Source: Antarcticimicrobium sp040365005 (GTDB taxonomy: Bacteria > Pseudomonadota > Alphaproteobacteria > Rhodobacterales > Rhodobacteraceae). From it: a stretch of 64,000 bases of DNA. Position 1 is the stretch's first letter. The number at the start of each line of letters is the position of its first letter. This document shows positions 1 through 9,477 of the stretch, in pieces. The notes beneath the pieces were generated by a model that worked only from the letters and a program-made list of their open reading frames with translations, was not told the DNA's origin and made no database searches. The position numbers were made by a program, and so were the translations under genes. The DNA is taken from NCBI RefSeq assembly GCF_040365005.1, contig NZ_BAABWV010000008.1, forward strand, positions 1 to 64,000, written 5' to 3'.

Positions 1-25
1 TGATGCCCAACCTGATCCCGAAAAC

Positions 26-48
26 GCCGCCCTGATGGGCGGCTTTTT
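26..48 (+). terminator. Rho-independent terminator of an upstream gene
   Basis: A 7-bp GC-only stem (26-32 with 37-43), a TGAT loop and five T residues (44-48) form a textbook intrinsic terminator. It probably ends a plus-strand gene lying just outside the window. Confidence 0.8.
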
Positions 49-209
49 GCGTTCGAGCCCCGTGCGCCCCCGAAACCCTGGCTGGTCTCGCGCGTGCTCT
101 GCCCCATGGCAATCTGCCTGGAACCTCCTTTACCGCGTTGCGCCGTCTTCGCCACTGGTGCAAATACGGGCGCAAACGCGACAGCGCGCAGCCAGGTGAA
201 GGAGAGATC

Positions 210-1697
210 ATGACGGATTGGACGGCCAAGGCGGCCCGGCTTTATGATGGCGGCTTTCGCCCCATGTTCATCGGTGGTCAATGGTGCGAGGCGCGCTCCG
301 GCGCGGTGATCGAGGCGCGCAATCCCGCCGATGGTTCGCTACTGGCCACGGTGCCCAAGGGCGAGGCCGCCGATATCGACGCCGCCGTCGTGGCCGCGCG
401 CGCGGCCTTCGAGGGGCCCTGGTCCAAATTCACCCCCTTCGAGCGGCAGGCGCTGTTGCTGCGCATTGCCGACAAGTTCGAGGAAGAGTGGGAAACCCTC
501 TGCCTGTCCGACACGCTCGATATGGGCATGCCGATCCAGCGCACCCTGGCCAACAGCCGCCGGGTGCTGGGGATGCTGCGATTCTACGCCGGGCAGGCGG
601 TGGCGATCCATGGCGAGACCATCCCCAATTCCTTCCCGGGCGAGATCTATTCGCAGACCGTGCGTGAACCGGTGGGGGTGGTCGGGGCCATCATCCCGTG
701 GAACGCCCCGATCGCGGGCTCGATCTGGAAGATCGCGCCGGCGCTTGCCACCGGCTGCACCGTGATCCTGAAACCCTCGGAAGAGGCCTCGCTCACCGTG
801 CTGCTGATCGCCAGGATCATGCAGGAGGCCGGGTTGCCCGACGGGGTGCTCAACATCGTCACCGGCCATGGCGCCGACGCCGGCGCGGCGCTGGCCGCGC
901 ATCCCGGCGTCGACAAGATCGTCTTTACCGGCTCCACCGCCACCGGGCAGGCCATCGCCCGCGCGGCCACCGGCAATCTCAAGCGGGTCTCGCTCGAGCT
1001 GGGCGGGAAATCCCCGGTGATCGTCTGCCGCGATGCCGATATCGACAAGGCCGTGCCGGTCGCGGCGATGGCGGTCTTTGCCAATTCCGGGCAGATCTGC
1101 ATCGCCGGTTCGCGGCTGTTCGTGGCGCGCGAGATCCATGACGAGTTCCTGCGCCGGGTGGCCGATTATGCCGCCAACCTGCGCATCGGCCACGGCGTCG
1201 AGGAGGGCACGGATATCGGTCCGATTATCTCGGCGCGGCAGGCCGAGCGCATCGCCGGATACCTCGCCGCCGGGCCGCAAGAGGGGGCCGAGGTGCTCAC
1301 CGGCGGCGCCCGGGCCGAGGGCGCGGGTCTTGACGGCGGGCATTTCTTTCAGCCCACCGTGTTCGGCGGCGTGACCGACGAGATGACCATCGCGCGCGAG
1401 GAAATCTTCGGCCCGGTGATCTCGGCGCTGCCGTTCGACACCATCGACGAGGTGGTCGAGCGCGCCAATGCCACCCCCTACGGGCTGGCCGCCGGCGTGT
1501 TCTCGACCCACTTGGGCACCGCGCACAAGCTGGCGCACCGGCTCAAGGCGGGCTCGGTCTGGGTCAACATGTACCATGCCATCGACCCGGCGGTGCCCTT
1601 CGGCGGCGTCAAGATGTCCGGCTACGGCCGCGAGGGCGGCACCGAGCACATGGAAGAATACCTCGACACCAAGGCGATCTGGATCAACGCGGATTGA
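210..1697 (+). CDS. Aldehyde dehydrogenase (NAD(P)+ dependent)
   Basis: 495 residues, full length for the ALDH superfamily, which oxidises aldehydes to carboxylates. The transition-state Asn is N165 (PWNAP), the general-base Glu is E263 (LELGGKSP), and the catalytic Cys is C297 (SGQICIAG). The GSTATG nucleotide-binding turn and the EEIFGPV region are also present. The start at 210 is preceded by GAAGGAGA at good spacing; an upstream in-frame ATG at 138 lacks such a site. A beta-hydroxyacid dehydrogenase and a TRAP transporter follow on the same strand, suggesting a role in breakdown of an imported carboxylate or its semialdehyde. The substrate cannot be read from sequence. Confidence 0.93.
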   Translation: MTDWTAKAARLYDGGFRPMFIGGQWCEARSGAVIEARNPADGSLLATVPKGEAADIDAAVVAARAAFEGPWSKFTPFERQALLLRIADKFEEEWETLCLSDTLDMGMPIQRTLANSRRVLGMLRFYAGQAVAIHGETIPNSFPGEIYSQTVREPVGVVGAIIPWNAPIAGSIWKIAPALATGCTVILKPSEEASLTVLLIARIMQEAGLPDGVLNIVTGHGADAGAALAAHPGVDKIVFTGSTATGQAIARAATGNLKRVSLELGGKSPVIVCRDADIDKAVPVAAMAVFANSGQICIAGSRLFVAREIHDEFLRRVADYAANLRIGHGVEEGTDIGPIISARQAERIAGYLAAGPQEGAEVLTGGARAEGAGLDGGHFFQPTVFGGVTDEMTIAREEIFGPVISALPFDTIDEVVERANATPYGLAAGVFSTHLGTAHKLAHRLKAGSVWVNMYHAIDPAVPFGGVKMSGYGREGGTEHMEEYLDTKAIWINAD

Positions 1698-1706
1698 ACC
1701 GGGCGA

Positions 1707-1733
1707 CCGGGGCGCACCACCGTTGCGCCCCGG
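1707..1733 (+). other. Intercistronic hairpin between the two dehydrogenase genes
   Basis: A perfect 10-bp stem (1707-1716 with 1724-1733) with a 7-nt loop lies between the two genes. It has no T run, so it is more likely an RNA-processing or stability element, or a leaky terminator, than a full stop. Confidence 0.45.
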
Positions 1734-1800
1734 CCCCGCGAGATGAACAAACACGGAACCATCCGCCGCCACGGCGCGCGGGCAACTGGAGGATTTCACG

Positions 1801-2682
1801 ATGAAGGTCGGACTTATCGGCGTCGGGCTCATGGGCCACGGGATCGCCCGCAACGTCCTGTCGCGCGGCGGCTTTTCCCTGCGTTTTCTCGACCATCCCG
1901 GCAACCAGCCGGCGGACGAGCTGCTCGCGCTCGGCGCCCATGTCTGCAAGACCTCCGCCGAGGTGGCCGAGGCCTCCGACGTGGTGATCCTCTGCGTCAC
2001 CGGCGCACCGCAGGTCGAGGCCGTGGTCGCCGGCGAGGGCGGTGTGATCGAGGGGCTGCAACCGGGCGCGGTGATCGTCGATTGCTCGACCTCGCTTCCC
2101 GAAACCACCCTGCGCATGGGCGAGGCGACCAAGCTCGCCGGTGGCCACTACATCGACGCGCCGATGACCCGAACCGCGAAACATGCGCATGAGGGCACGC
2201 TGAACCTGCTGGTGGGCGGCGATGCCGCGGTGCTGGACAGCGTCCGCCCGGTGCTGGCCTCTTTCACCGAGGCGGTCGATCATGTCGGGCCGCTCGGGCA
2301 TGGCCACCGGCTCAAGCTGCTGCACAACTATGTTTCCATCGGCTTCATGACCCTGCTGGCCGAGGCCGCCGCCCAGGCCGCCGATGCCGAGGTCGACCCC
2401 AAGGTCCTGGTCGACGTGCTGGCCGGCGGTGGCGGGGCGAGCGTGGCGCTCGACCGGCTGGCGCCCTACATCGTCGACGGCGACCGCGAGGGGCTGCCCT
2501 TCTTCGTCAGCAACGCGCAGAAGGACATCGGCTATTACCGCGACATGGCCTTGGCCGCCGGCGCCCGGCACACCGTTGCCGACGGGGTCGCCGAGGCGAT
2601 CGCCAAGGTGACCGACGACGGCTTCGGCCAGGCCTATGTGCCCGAGCTTGTGCGCCTGTTCCGAAAGGAAAATGCAGGCTGA
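1801..2682 (+). CDS. NAD(P)-dependent beta-hydroxyacid dehydrogenase (3-hydroxyisobutyrate dehydrogenase family)
   Basis: 293 residues. The N-terminal Rossmann motif is GLIGVGLMGHGIA (residues 4-16). The family's substrate-binding segment appears as DAPMTRTAKHAHEGTL, and the catalytic Lys is K172 (HRLKLLHNY). The usual KxxNN is here K-LLHN, and DAPVSGG is DAPMTRT, so the substrate may differ from 3-hydroxyisobutyrate. GAGGATTT precedes the ATG. It sits between an aldehyde dehydrogenase and a TRAP transporter; together they could turn a hydroxyacid into a semialdehyde and then an acid. Family assignment is firm, substrate is inferred. Confidence 0.88.
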   Translation: MKVGLIGVGLMGHGIARNVLSRGGFSLRFLDHPGNQPADELLALGAHVCKTSAEVAEASDVVILCVTGAPQVEAVVAGEGGVIEGLQPGAVIVDCSTSLPETTLRMGEATKLAGGHYIDAPMTRTAKHAHEGTLNLLVGGDAAVLDSVRPVLASFTEAVDHVGPLGHGHRLKLLHNYVSIGFMTLLAEAAAQAADAEVDPKVLVDVLAGGGGASVALDRLAPYIVDGDREGLPFFVSNAQKDIGYYRDMALAAGARHTVADGVAEAIAKVTDDGFGQAYVPELVRLFRKENAG

Positions 2683-2815
2683 TGCGGGTGTAAGGCAAGA
2701 ATCGCAACAACCCCAGCGGGAACGGGACATTTTCCACATCGCCGGCCCCCGGGGCGGCCTTGCCACCCATAGTTCGCTTGTGTAGCACATGCACAGATTC
2801 ACTGGGAGGAAATCC

Positions 2816-3796
2816 ATGACTTTCACGTTCCGTGGGCTGGCCGTTGCCGGCGCGATTGTTGCATTCGGCGGCGCGGCCGCCGCGCAGACCGAGATCAAGA
2901 TCGGCTATGCCCTTGCCCCCGACAGCCATTACGGTGTCGCGGCACAGAAATTCGAAGAGGTCGTGCTGGCCGAGACCGGCGATCAGTTCACCTTCACCCA
3001 TTTCCCGTCCTCGGGCCTGGGCGGTGAGCGCGAGGTCATCGAGGGGCTGCAACTGGGCACTGTCGAGGCGACCATCGTCTCTTCCGGCACGCTGGCCAAC
3101 TTCGTGCCCGACACCGGGGTGTTCGACATCCCGTTCCTGTTCCGCGATCTCGCCCATGCCCGCGCCGTGCTGGACGGCCCCATCGGGCAGGAGATCCTGG
3201 CCAAGTTCGACAATGTCGGCATGCACGGGATGGCCTGGGGCGAGCAGGGCTTTCGCCACATCACCAACAACCGCAACGCGATCGAAACACCCGCCGACGT
3301 CCAGGGCCTGAAGATCCGCACCATGGAAAACCCGGTGCACCTGGCCGCCTTCAACGCGATGGGCGCCGCGCCCACGCCGATGGCCTGGCCCGAGGTGATC
3401 TCCTCGCTGCAACAGGGCGTGATCGACGGTCAGGAAAACCCGCTGTCGGTGATCGTCTCGGTCAAGCTCGACGAGGTTCAGAAGTACCTGACGCTGTCCG
3501 GCCACGTCTACTCGCCCGCCATGCTGCTGGTGTCCAAGCCGTTCTGGGAGGGGCTGGACGATACCCAGAAAGCCGCCTTTGAAAAGGCAGCGACCGAGGC
3601 CGCAGCGGCGATGCGCGGTTATGTCGACAATGTCGAGAAGAGCGGCGTCGAGACGCTGAAGGAACGCGGCATGCAGGTCAACGCGCTCTCGGCCGAGGAA
3701 AAGGCCAAGTTCCAAGAGGCGATCGCCTCGGCCTATGAGGGATACTACGAGACCTATGGCAAGGATCTCGTCGAATCCATCGTGAACTTCAAGTAA
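2816..3796 (+). CDS. dctP: TRAP transporter substrate-binding protein, DctP family
   Basis: 326 residues with an Ala-rich signal peptide (about residues 1-23, ending AAAAAQ), so it is periplasmic. It binds a carboxylate and delivers it to the DctQM permease. The conserved family segment with the carboxylate-binding Arg (LKIRTMENPVH) and the QQGVIDGQENP stretch are present. The start at 2816 has a GGGAGGA ribosome-binding site; an ATG nine codons upstream does not. First gene of the dctPQM set. Ligand is unknown; the preceding dehydrogenases hint at a hydroxy- or keto-acid. Confidence 0.92.
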   Translation: MTFTFRGLAVAGAIVAFGGAAAAQTEIKIGYALAPDSHYGVAAQKFEEVVLAETGDQFTFTHFPSSGLGGEREVIEGLQLGTVEATIVSSGTLANFVPDTGVFDIPFLFRDLAHARAVLDGPIGQEILAKFDNVGMHGMAWGEQGFRHITNNRNAIETPADVQGLKIRTMENPVHLAAFNAMGAAPTPMAWPEVISSLQQGVIDGQENPLSVIVSVKLDEVQKYLTLSGHVYSPAMLLVSKPFWEGLDDTQKAAFEKAATEAAAAMRGYVDNVEKSGVETLKERGMQVNALSAEEKAKFQEAIASAYEGYYETYGKDLVESIVNFK

Positions 3797-3805
3797 ACGC
3801 TTACC

Positions 3806-3829
3806 GCCGGCGCCCCCTCGGGCGCCGGC
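3806..3829 (+). other. Strong hairpin between dctP and dctQ
   Basis: A perfect 10-bp GC-rich stem (3806-3815 with 3820-3829) and CCTC loop, with no clear T tract. Such hairpins after binding-protein genes commonly protect the upstream message or attenuate readthrough, giving more binding protein than permease; that role is inferred here. Confidence 0.55.
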
Positions 3830-3850
3830 CTTCCTATCCGAGGTCACGTC

Positions 3851-4378
3851 GTGAAAAGGCTGGAACACATCTTCGTCGTGCTGAACGGCTGGGCGCTGAT
3901 CCTGATGCTGGCTGCCATGACGCTGATCGTCGGCGCCAATATCTCGCTGCGCTACCTCACCGGGCATTCGCTGCCCTGGGCGGACGAGGCGGCCCGCTAC
4001 CTGATGATCTGGATGACCTTCGGAGGCGCCGGGCTGGTGCTGCGCATCGGCGGCCACGTGGCGATCACCAACCTGCAGGACGCGCTGCCCGACATCGGGC
4101 AGAAGATCATGCGCGCGGCAATCGCGCTGGGGCTGCTGATCTTCTTCGGTTTCATGGTCTATGTCGGCCTGCAATACGCGCAGCGGATGCAGTACCAGGT
4201 CACCCCGGCCCTGCGACTTCCGTTCCTTTATGTCTACGCGGCGATGCCTGTGGGGTTCGGCCTGCTGATTCTGCACCTGCTTCTGATCGCGCATCCGTTC
4301 ATCACCGCCGGCACCTACAAGCGCCGCGACGGCGACGCCGGCGAAGCCGCCGCGCTGCCTGGGGGGGCCAATGGCTGA
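3851..4378 (+). CDS. dctQ: TRAP transporter small permease subunit, DctQ family
   Basis: 175 residues with four hydrophobic helices, the standard DctQ layout; WADEAARYLMIWMTFGG is the characteristic conserved segment. It starts with GTG after a weak purine stretch, just beyond the intergenic hairpin. Its stop overlaps the start of dctM by 8 nt, implying translational coupling. It pairs with DctM in the inner membrane to make a Na+-driven high-affinity carboxylate importer. Confidence 0.9.
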   Translation: MKRLEHIFVVLNGWALILMLAAMTLIVGANISLRYLTGHSLPWADEAARYLMIWMTFGGAGLVLRIGGHVAITNLQDALPDIGQKIMRAAIALGLLIFFGFMVYVGLQYAQRMQYQVTPALRLPFLYVYAAMPVGFGLLILHLLLIAHPFITAGTYKRRDGDAGEAAALPGGANG

Positions 4379-5654
4379 AATCCTGTTCCCGGCACTTTTC
4401 GTGCTGCTGGCGCTTGGCGTCCCCGTGGCCTTTGCCATGGCGATTTCCGTCTTTGCCGCGCTCAGCTTCGGCTCGACCTACCCGAACCTCGTCGTGGTCA
4501 AGGAGATGTTCTCCGGTCTCGACAGCTTTCCGCTGCTGGCGGTGCCCTTCTTCGTGCTCGCCGCCGAGATCATGACCGGCGGCGCGATCACCATGGCGGT
4601 GCTGCGCCTGGCGCAATCGCTGGTCGGCCACCTCAAGGGCGGGCTGGGCCATGCCAACGTGGTCAGTTCGGCCATGTTCGCCGGCATTTCGGGCAGCGCG
4701 CTGGCCGATGCGGCGGGGCCCGGCACCATGATGATCCGGATGATGGAAAAGGGCGGCTACGACCGCCCCTATGCCGGCGCGCTCACCATCGCCAGCTCCG
4801 TCGTCGGGCCGATCATCCCGCCCTCGATCACCATGATCATCTACGCCATGCAGGACCAGGAGGTTTCCGTCGGCTCGCTGTTCATGGCCGGTGTGCTGCC
4901 CGGCGTGCTGATCACCCTCGCGGTGCTCATGGCCAATGCCCGTGTCAGCCACCTGCGCGGCTATGCCTCCGGCGCGCCGCGGCCGCCGGTCGCCGAGATC
5001 GCGCGCATCGCCTTTTACGCGGTGCCGGCGCTGCTGCTGATCCTGCTGATCGTCGGCGGCATCCGCTTCGGCATCTTCACCCCGACCGAGGCCTCGGTCA
5101 TCGCCGTGTTCTACGCGCTGGTGGTGGGGATGTTCGTCTATCGCTCGCTGCGGCTGCGCGACCTGCCCGACATCATCCTGCGCGCCGCGCTGACCTCCTC
5201 GGCAGTGCTGCTGATCCTCGGCGCAGCCCGCGCCTTTGCCTGGATCCTGATCATCGAGGGCATCCCGCAATTCTTGGCCGAGACCATCATCGCCTGGGAT
5301 CTCTCGCCCATCGTCTTCCTGCTGGCGGTCAACCTGCTGCTGCTGGTCTTCGGCCTGTTCATGGACCCGCTGCCGGGCGTGATGATCCTGGTGCCGATCC
5401 TGGCGCCGATCAGCCTGGCCATGGGGATCGACCCCAACCACTTTGCCATCGTGGTGATCGTCAACCTGACGCTGGGCCTGACCACGCCGCCGGTGGGCAG
5501 CCTGATCTTCGTGGTCTCCTCGACGGTCAATCTCAAACCTTCGACGCTGATCCGCGAAATGCCGCCCTTCTTCATCGCGCTGGCCGCCGCGCTGCTGCTG
5601 ATCACCTTCGTACCGGCACTCTCCACATGGCTGCCCCGGGTCAGCGGGTTCTGA
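4371..5654 (+). CDS. dctM: TRAP transporter large permease subunit, DctM family
   Basis: 427 residues, highly hydrophobic with about a dozen membrane segments, the usual DctM length. Family hallmarks include FAGISGSALADAAGPGTMMI, IIPPSITMIIY, FMDPLPGVMILVPI and LTTPPVGSLIFV. It is the transport channel of the TRAP system, working with DctQ and the periplasmic DctP. Overlaps dctQ by 8 nt. Last gene of the module before the hydrogenase locus. Confidence 0.93.
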   Translation: MAEILFPALFVLLALGVPVAFAMAISVFAALSFGSTYPNLVVVKEMFSGLDSFPLLAVPFFVLAAEIMTGGAITMAVLRLAQSLVGHLKGGLGHANVVSSAMFAGISGSALADAAGPGTMMIRMMEKGGYDRPYAGALTIASSVVGPIIPPSITMIIYAMQDQEVSVGSLFMAGVLPGVLITLAVLMANARVSHLRGYASGAPRPPVAEIARIAFYAVPALLLILLIVGGIRFGIFTPTEASVIAVFYALVVGMFVYRSLRLRDLPDIILRAALTSSAVLLILGAARAFAWILIIEGIPQFLAETIIAWDLSPIVFLLAVNLLLLVFGLFMDPLPGVMILVPILAPISLAMGIDPNHFAIVVIVNLTLGLTTPPVGSLIFVVSSTVNLKPSTLIREMPPFFIALAAALLLITFVPALSTWLPRVSGF

Positions 5655-5753
5655 GGCGGCCCCGCGCCCGGGTCCGATATCGCTTTCTGATCGCGGCAAT
5701 CGCCGCTAGGCTCGGGGGCAGGGCATCAACCGGGTCGATAATGGACAGCCAAG

Positions 5754-7058
5754 GTGACTAACGGGACCGATATCGGCGACAGGGCGTGGTCGGACGTGCT
5801 CCAGGCCATGGACCGGACCTATGCCGAGCTGGTCGACTACCAGGAGCAGTTGGAAGCCCGTAACGCCGAGCTGACCAACCTGCGCAATTTCCTCGGCTCG
5901 ATCATGTCCTCGATCAGCGATTTCCTGATCGTGACCGACCGCGAGGGCAAGATCGCCGATGCCAGCCAATCCTTTCGCCACGCGCTGGGGGCCGGGATCG
6001 ACACCCTGAAGGGGCAGCACATCTGCAGCTTCTTCGACGGCGCCGATTGCGACCTGGTGCGCGAGGCGATCTCGAGCACCCTGTCACTGCGGCAGGAGAC
6101 ACGGCTCAGCGCCGAACTGCTCGCGAAACAGGGGCCGAACCCGGTCGAGTTCCGGATCGCGCCGCGCCTTGACCGTCGGGGCAAAAGCACCGGCGTGATC
6201 CTGACCGGCCGGCCCATGGGCGAGCTGTTGCGCGCCTATGCCGATCTCGAAACCAGCCACAAGGACCTGAAAGAGGCGCAAAGCCAACTGGTCCGCAACG
6301 AGAAGATGGCCTCGCTCGGCCGGCTCCTGGCCGGGGTATCGCACGAGCTGAACAACCCGATCAGCTTCGTCTATGCCAACACCCACACGCTTGAGAAATA
6401 CATGAACCGTTTCGAAAGCTACTTCGAACAGGTCCAGGCCGGCGCCAGCCGCGACGAGCTGATCGACCTGCGCGCGGACCTGCGGCTTGACCGGAACCTC
6501 GACAACCTGCGGCACGCGGTCCAGGGCGTGCGCGACGGCGCCGAACGGGTCCGCGACATCGTCGAGGACCTGCGCCGCCTCTCCGCGGAGGGGACCGGGG
6601 AAACCACCACCTTCGACCTGGCCGAAACCGCCCGGCTGTCGGCGCACTGGATCGAACGCGGCACCAAGTCCGAGGTGGCGATCACCTTCACCGGCGAACC
6701 GACCTGCCTGGTCGTCGGCCGTCCCGGTCACATGCAGCAGGTGCTGATGAACCTGGTGCAGAACGCGGTGGATGCCATGGCCGAGATGGACAGCCGCGAA
6801 ATCTGCTTTAACCTGTCCTACCACGCAGAGGAGGCGGTGATGGAGATTTGCGACAGCGGGCCAGGCATTCCGCCGGACCTGAGACAGACGATCTTCGACC
6901 CGTTCTTCACCACCAAGGAGGTCGGCAAGGGCACCGGCCTCGGCCTGTCGATCTCGCACAAGATCGTCGAGGAACACGGCGGCCGGCTGGAACTGATGGA
7001 CCGCAGCGATCCGGGCGCCTGTTTCCGGATCACCCTGCCACGGGGGCACCGCACATGA
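5754..7058 (+). CDS. hupT: Hydrogenase-regulating sensor histidine kinase HupT
   Basis: 434 residues, soluble (no membrane segment). A PAS-like domain spans about residues 45-155. The H box is MASLGRLLAGVSHELNNP with phospho-acceptor H197. The ATPase has an N box (LMNLVQNAVDAM), DSGPGIPP and GKGTGLGLSI. In R. capsulatus HupT receives the H2 signal from HupUV and phosphorylates HupR, repressing hupSL without H2. Position directly before hupUV supports the call. GTG start is chosen; the ATG at 5741 opens only a six-codon frame. Its stop overlaps the hupU ATG (ATGA). Confidence 0.9.
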   Translation: MTNGTDIGDRAWSDVLQAMDRTYAELVDYQEQLEARNAELTNLRNFLGSIMSSISDFLIVTDREGKIADASQSFRHALGAGIDTLKGQHICSFFDGADCDLVREAISSTLSLRQETRLSAELLAKQGPNPVEFRIAPRLDRRGKSTGVILTGRPMGELLRAYADLETSHKDLKEAQSQLVRNEKMASLGRLLAGVSHELNNPISFVYANTHTLEKYMNRFESYFEQVQAGASRDELIDLRADLRLDRNLDNLRHAVQGVRDGAERVRDIVEDLRRLSAEGTGETTTFDLAETARLSAHWIERGTKSEVAITFTGEPTCLVVGRPGHMQQVLMNLVQNAVDAMAEMDSREICFNLSYHAEEAVMEICDSGPGIPPDLRQTIFDPFFTTKEVGKGTGLGLSISHKIVEEHGGRLELMDRSDPGACFRITLPRGHRT

Positions 7059-8047
7059 ACATTCTCTGGCTGCAATCGGGCGGCTGTGGCGGCTGCACCA
7101 TGTCGCTGCTCTGTGCCGAGGATCCCAACGTCTTTGATCTGCTCTCCGGCGCCGGGCTCACGTTTCTGTGGCATCCCAGCCTGAGCGAGGCGACCGGAAC
7201 GCCGGTGCGGGCCCTGCTTCAGGATATTGTCGAGGGGCGGCAGGAACTCGACATCCTCTGCATCGAGGGTTCGATCCTGCGTGGTCCGAACGGGACAGGG
7301 CGGTTTCACATGCTGGCCGGAACCGGCCGCTCGCTGCTCGACTGGCTCCTCCAGCTTGCGCCGCTGGCCGAGTATGTCGTCGCCGTGGGCACCTGCGCCA
7401 CCTATGGCGGCATCACCACCGCCGGGGAAAACCCCGCCGACGCGATCGGCGTGCAATATGACGGTGCCCATCCCGGCGGCGCCCTGCCGGCCGAATTCAC
7501 CAGCCGCGCGGGTCTGCCGGTGATCAACGTGGCCGGCTGCCCGACCCATCCTGACTGGGTCACCGAAACGCTGATGCTGCTGGCTGATGGAAAGCTGGAC
7601 CGCGACGATCTCGACGGCATCGCCCGGCCCCGGTTCTATGCCGACAATCTTGTGCACCACGCCTGCCCCAAGAACGAGTTCTACGAATACAAGGCCAGCG
7701 CGACGCAGCTCTCCGAGATGGGCTGCCTGATGGAGCACCTGGGATGCGTCGGCACCCAGGCCTCGGGCGATTGCAACAGCCGTGGTTGGAATGGCGCCGG
7801 AAGCTGCACCCGCGCGGGATACCCCTGCATCAACTGCACCGCGCCCGAGTTCGAGGACCCCGGTCACGGCTTTACCGAAACCCCGAAATTCGCCGGCATC
7901 CCGGTCGGCCTGCCCTCGGACATGCCAAAGGCGTGGTTCATGGCCCTTGCCAGCCTGTCCAAGGCGGCCACGCCACGCCGCATCGCGGTCAACGCGACCT
8001 CGGATCGCATCGCCGTGCCGCCGAAACTGAAAGAGCCGAAAACATGA
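7055..8047 (+). CDS. hupU: Regulatory [NiFe]-hydrogenase small subunit HupU (HoxB)
   Basis: 330 residues. Starts MNILWLQSGGCGGC with no Tat leader, unlike the enzyme subunit HupS in this window; it is therefore cytoplasmic, as expected for H2-sensing hydrogenases. Fe-S ligand regions are visible (SGGCGGC, GTCATYG, GCPTHPD, HHACPKNEFYE, GYPCINC). With HupV it binds H2 and signals to HupT. The proximal cluster has the ordinary four cysteines. ATGA overlaps join it to hupT and hupV. Confidence 0.93.
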   Translation: MNILWLQSGGCGGCTMSLLCAEDPNVFDLLSGAGLTFLWHPSLSEATGTPVRALLQDIVEGRQELDILCIEGSILRGPNGTGRFHMLAGTGRSLLDWLLQLAPLAEYVVAVGTCATYGGITTAGENPADAIGVQYDGAHPGGALPAEFTSRAGLPVINVAGCPTHPDWVTETLMLLADGKLDRDDLDGIARPRFYADNLVHHACPKNEFYEYKASATQLSEMGCLMEHLGCVGTQASGDCNSRGWNGAGSCTRAGYPCINCTAPEFEDPGHGFTETPKFAGIPVGLPSDMPKAWFMALASLSKAATPRRIAVNATSDRIAVPPKLKEPKT

Positions 8048-9477
8048 CCACCTCGCAGCTGATCGTCGGCCCCTTCAACCGGGTCGAGGGCGACCTCGAG
8101 ATCCGGCTCGATGTCGCGGATGGGGCGGTCCGCGCGGCCTATGTGAATTCGCCGATGTTCCGGGGATTCGAACGGATGCTGCTGGGCAAGGGGCCGATCG
8201 ACGCGCTGACGATCACGCCGCGCATCTGCGGCATCTGCTCGATCAGCCAGTCGGCGGCGGCGGCGCGGGCGCTGGCCCAGGCGGCGGGGGTGGTCCCCGC
8301 AGCGCAGGGCGAACGCGTCGCCGCGCTGCTGCACGCGGTGGAAAACCTTGCCGACCACGTCACCCATTTCAACCTGTTCTTCATGCCCGATTTCGCCCGA
8401 CCCGACTATGCCGGGGCGCCGTGGCATGACCGGGCGGTGGCCCGGTTCACCGCGATGCAGGGCTCGGCTCTGCACGTCGCCACCGATGCGCGGGCGCGGT
8501 TGCTGCACATCGTGGGGATGCTGGGCGGGAAATGGCCACATACGCTGGCGATCCAGCCCGGCGGCGTCACCCGCACCCCGACGCGGCGCGACCTGATCCG
8601 CATCAGGGCCAGCCTGCACGCCTTTCGCTCCTATCTCGAAACCCATCTTTTCGGCGCCGAGGTCGAAGCCTTTGCCGCCCTCGACAGCATCGACCGGCTG
8701 GAAGAGTGGCACGGCGGCGATGCCGGCCTGTTCCTTGAGCTGTCCCGCGATCTCGGTCTTGCCGCCTCCGGCCTCGGCACCGGGCGCTACCTGTCCTTCG
8801 GCGCCTATCCCGGCCCCGACGGGCCGCTGTTCGCGCGGGGCATCTGGACCGCCGATGCGGGTCGGGGGGATCTGGACACGACCGGGATCGCCGAGGATCT
8901 CAGCCATGCCTGGATGCTGGGCGAGGATGCCCATCCGACACAGGGCCAGACCCTGCCGGACGAGGCGATGGCCGATCCCGCCTATAGCTGGTGCAAGGCG
9001 CCGCGCCTTGCAGGCCAGAGCTTCGAGACAGGCGCGCTGGCGCGGCAGATCATCGACGGGCATCCGTTGGCCACCGAACTGGCCCGCGAGGGCAGCGTGC
9101 GGGCCCGCATCATCGGCCGGCTGCTGGAAATCGCGCGCACCCAGATCCTGCTGGAACAGCTTCTCGACCGGATCGACCCCGAGGCCACGTTCATGACCCC
9201 GACCGAGCTGCCTGAGGCGGGCGAGGGCGCCGGCCTGGTCGAGGCCGCCCGTGGCGCGCTCGGCCATTGGCTGCGGATTGAAAACGGCAAGATCGCCTCT
9301 TACCAGATCATCGCGCCGACCACCTGGAACTTCAGCCCCCGCGACAAGGCCGGCGTGCCCGGCCCGGTGGAACAGGCCCTCCAGGGCGCCCCGGTCCGCG
9401 CGGGCGAGGATACCCCGCTTTCGGTGCAGCATATCGTGCGCAGCTTCGACCCCTGCATGGTCTGCACGGTCCATTGA
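8044..9477 (+). CDS. hupV: Regulatory [NiFe]-hydrogenase large subunit HupV (HoxC)
   Basis: 477 residues. NiFe ligands are C62/C65 (RICGICS) near the N-terminus and C471/C474 (DPCMVC) at the C-terminus. The protein ends at His477, three residues after the last cysteine: there is no C-terminal peptide, so no endopeptidase processing is needed, a hallmark of sensor hydrogenases. The stop overlaps the ATG of hypF (TGATG). Forms the H2 receptor with HupU and acts through HupT/HupR. Confidence 0.93.
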   Translation: MTTSQLIVGPFNRVEGDLEIRLDVADGAVRAAYVNSPMFRGFERMLLGKGPIDALTITPRICGICSISQSAAAARALAQAAGVVPAAQGERVAALLHAVENLADHVTHFNLFFMPDFARPDYAGAPWHDRAVARFTAMQGSALHVATDARARLLHIVGMLGGKWPHTLAIQPGGVTRTPTRRDLIRIRASLHAFRSYLETHLFGAEVEAFAALDSIDRLEEWHGGDAGLFLELSRDLGLAASGLGTGRYLSFGAYPGPDGPLFARGIWTADAGRGDLDTTGIAEDLSHAWMLGEDAHPTQGQTLPDEAMADPAYSWCKAPRLAGQSFETGALARQIIDGHPLATELAREGSVRARIIGRLLEIARTQILLEQLLDRIDPEATFMTPTELPEAGEGAGLVEAARGALGHWLRIENGKIASYQIIAPTTWNFSPRDKAGVPGPVEQALQGAPVRAGEDTPLSVQHIVRSFDPCMVCTVH

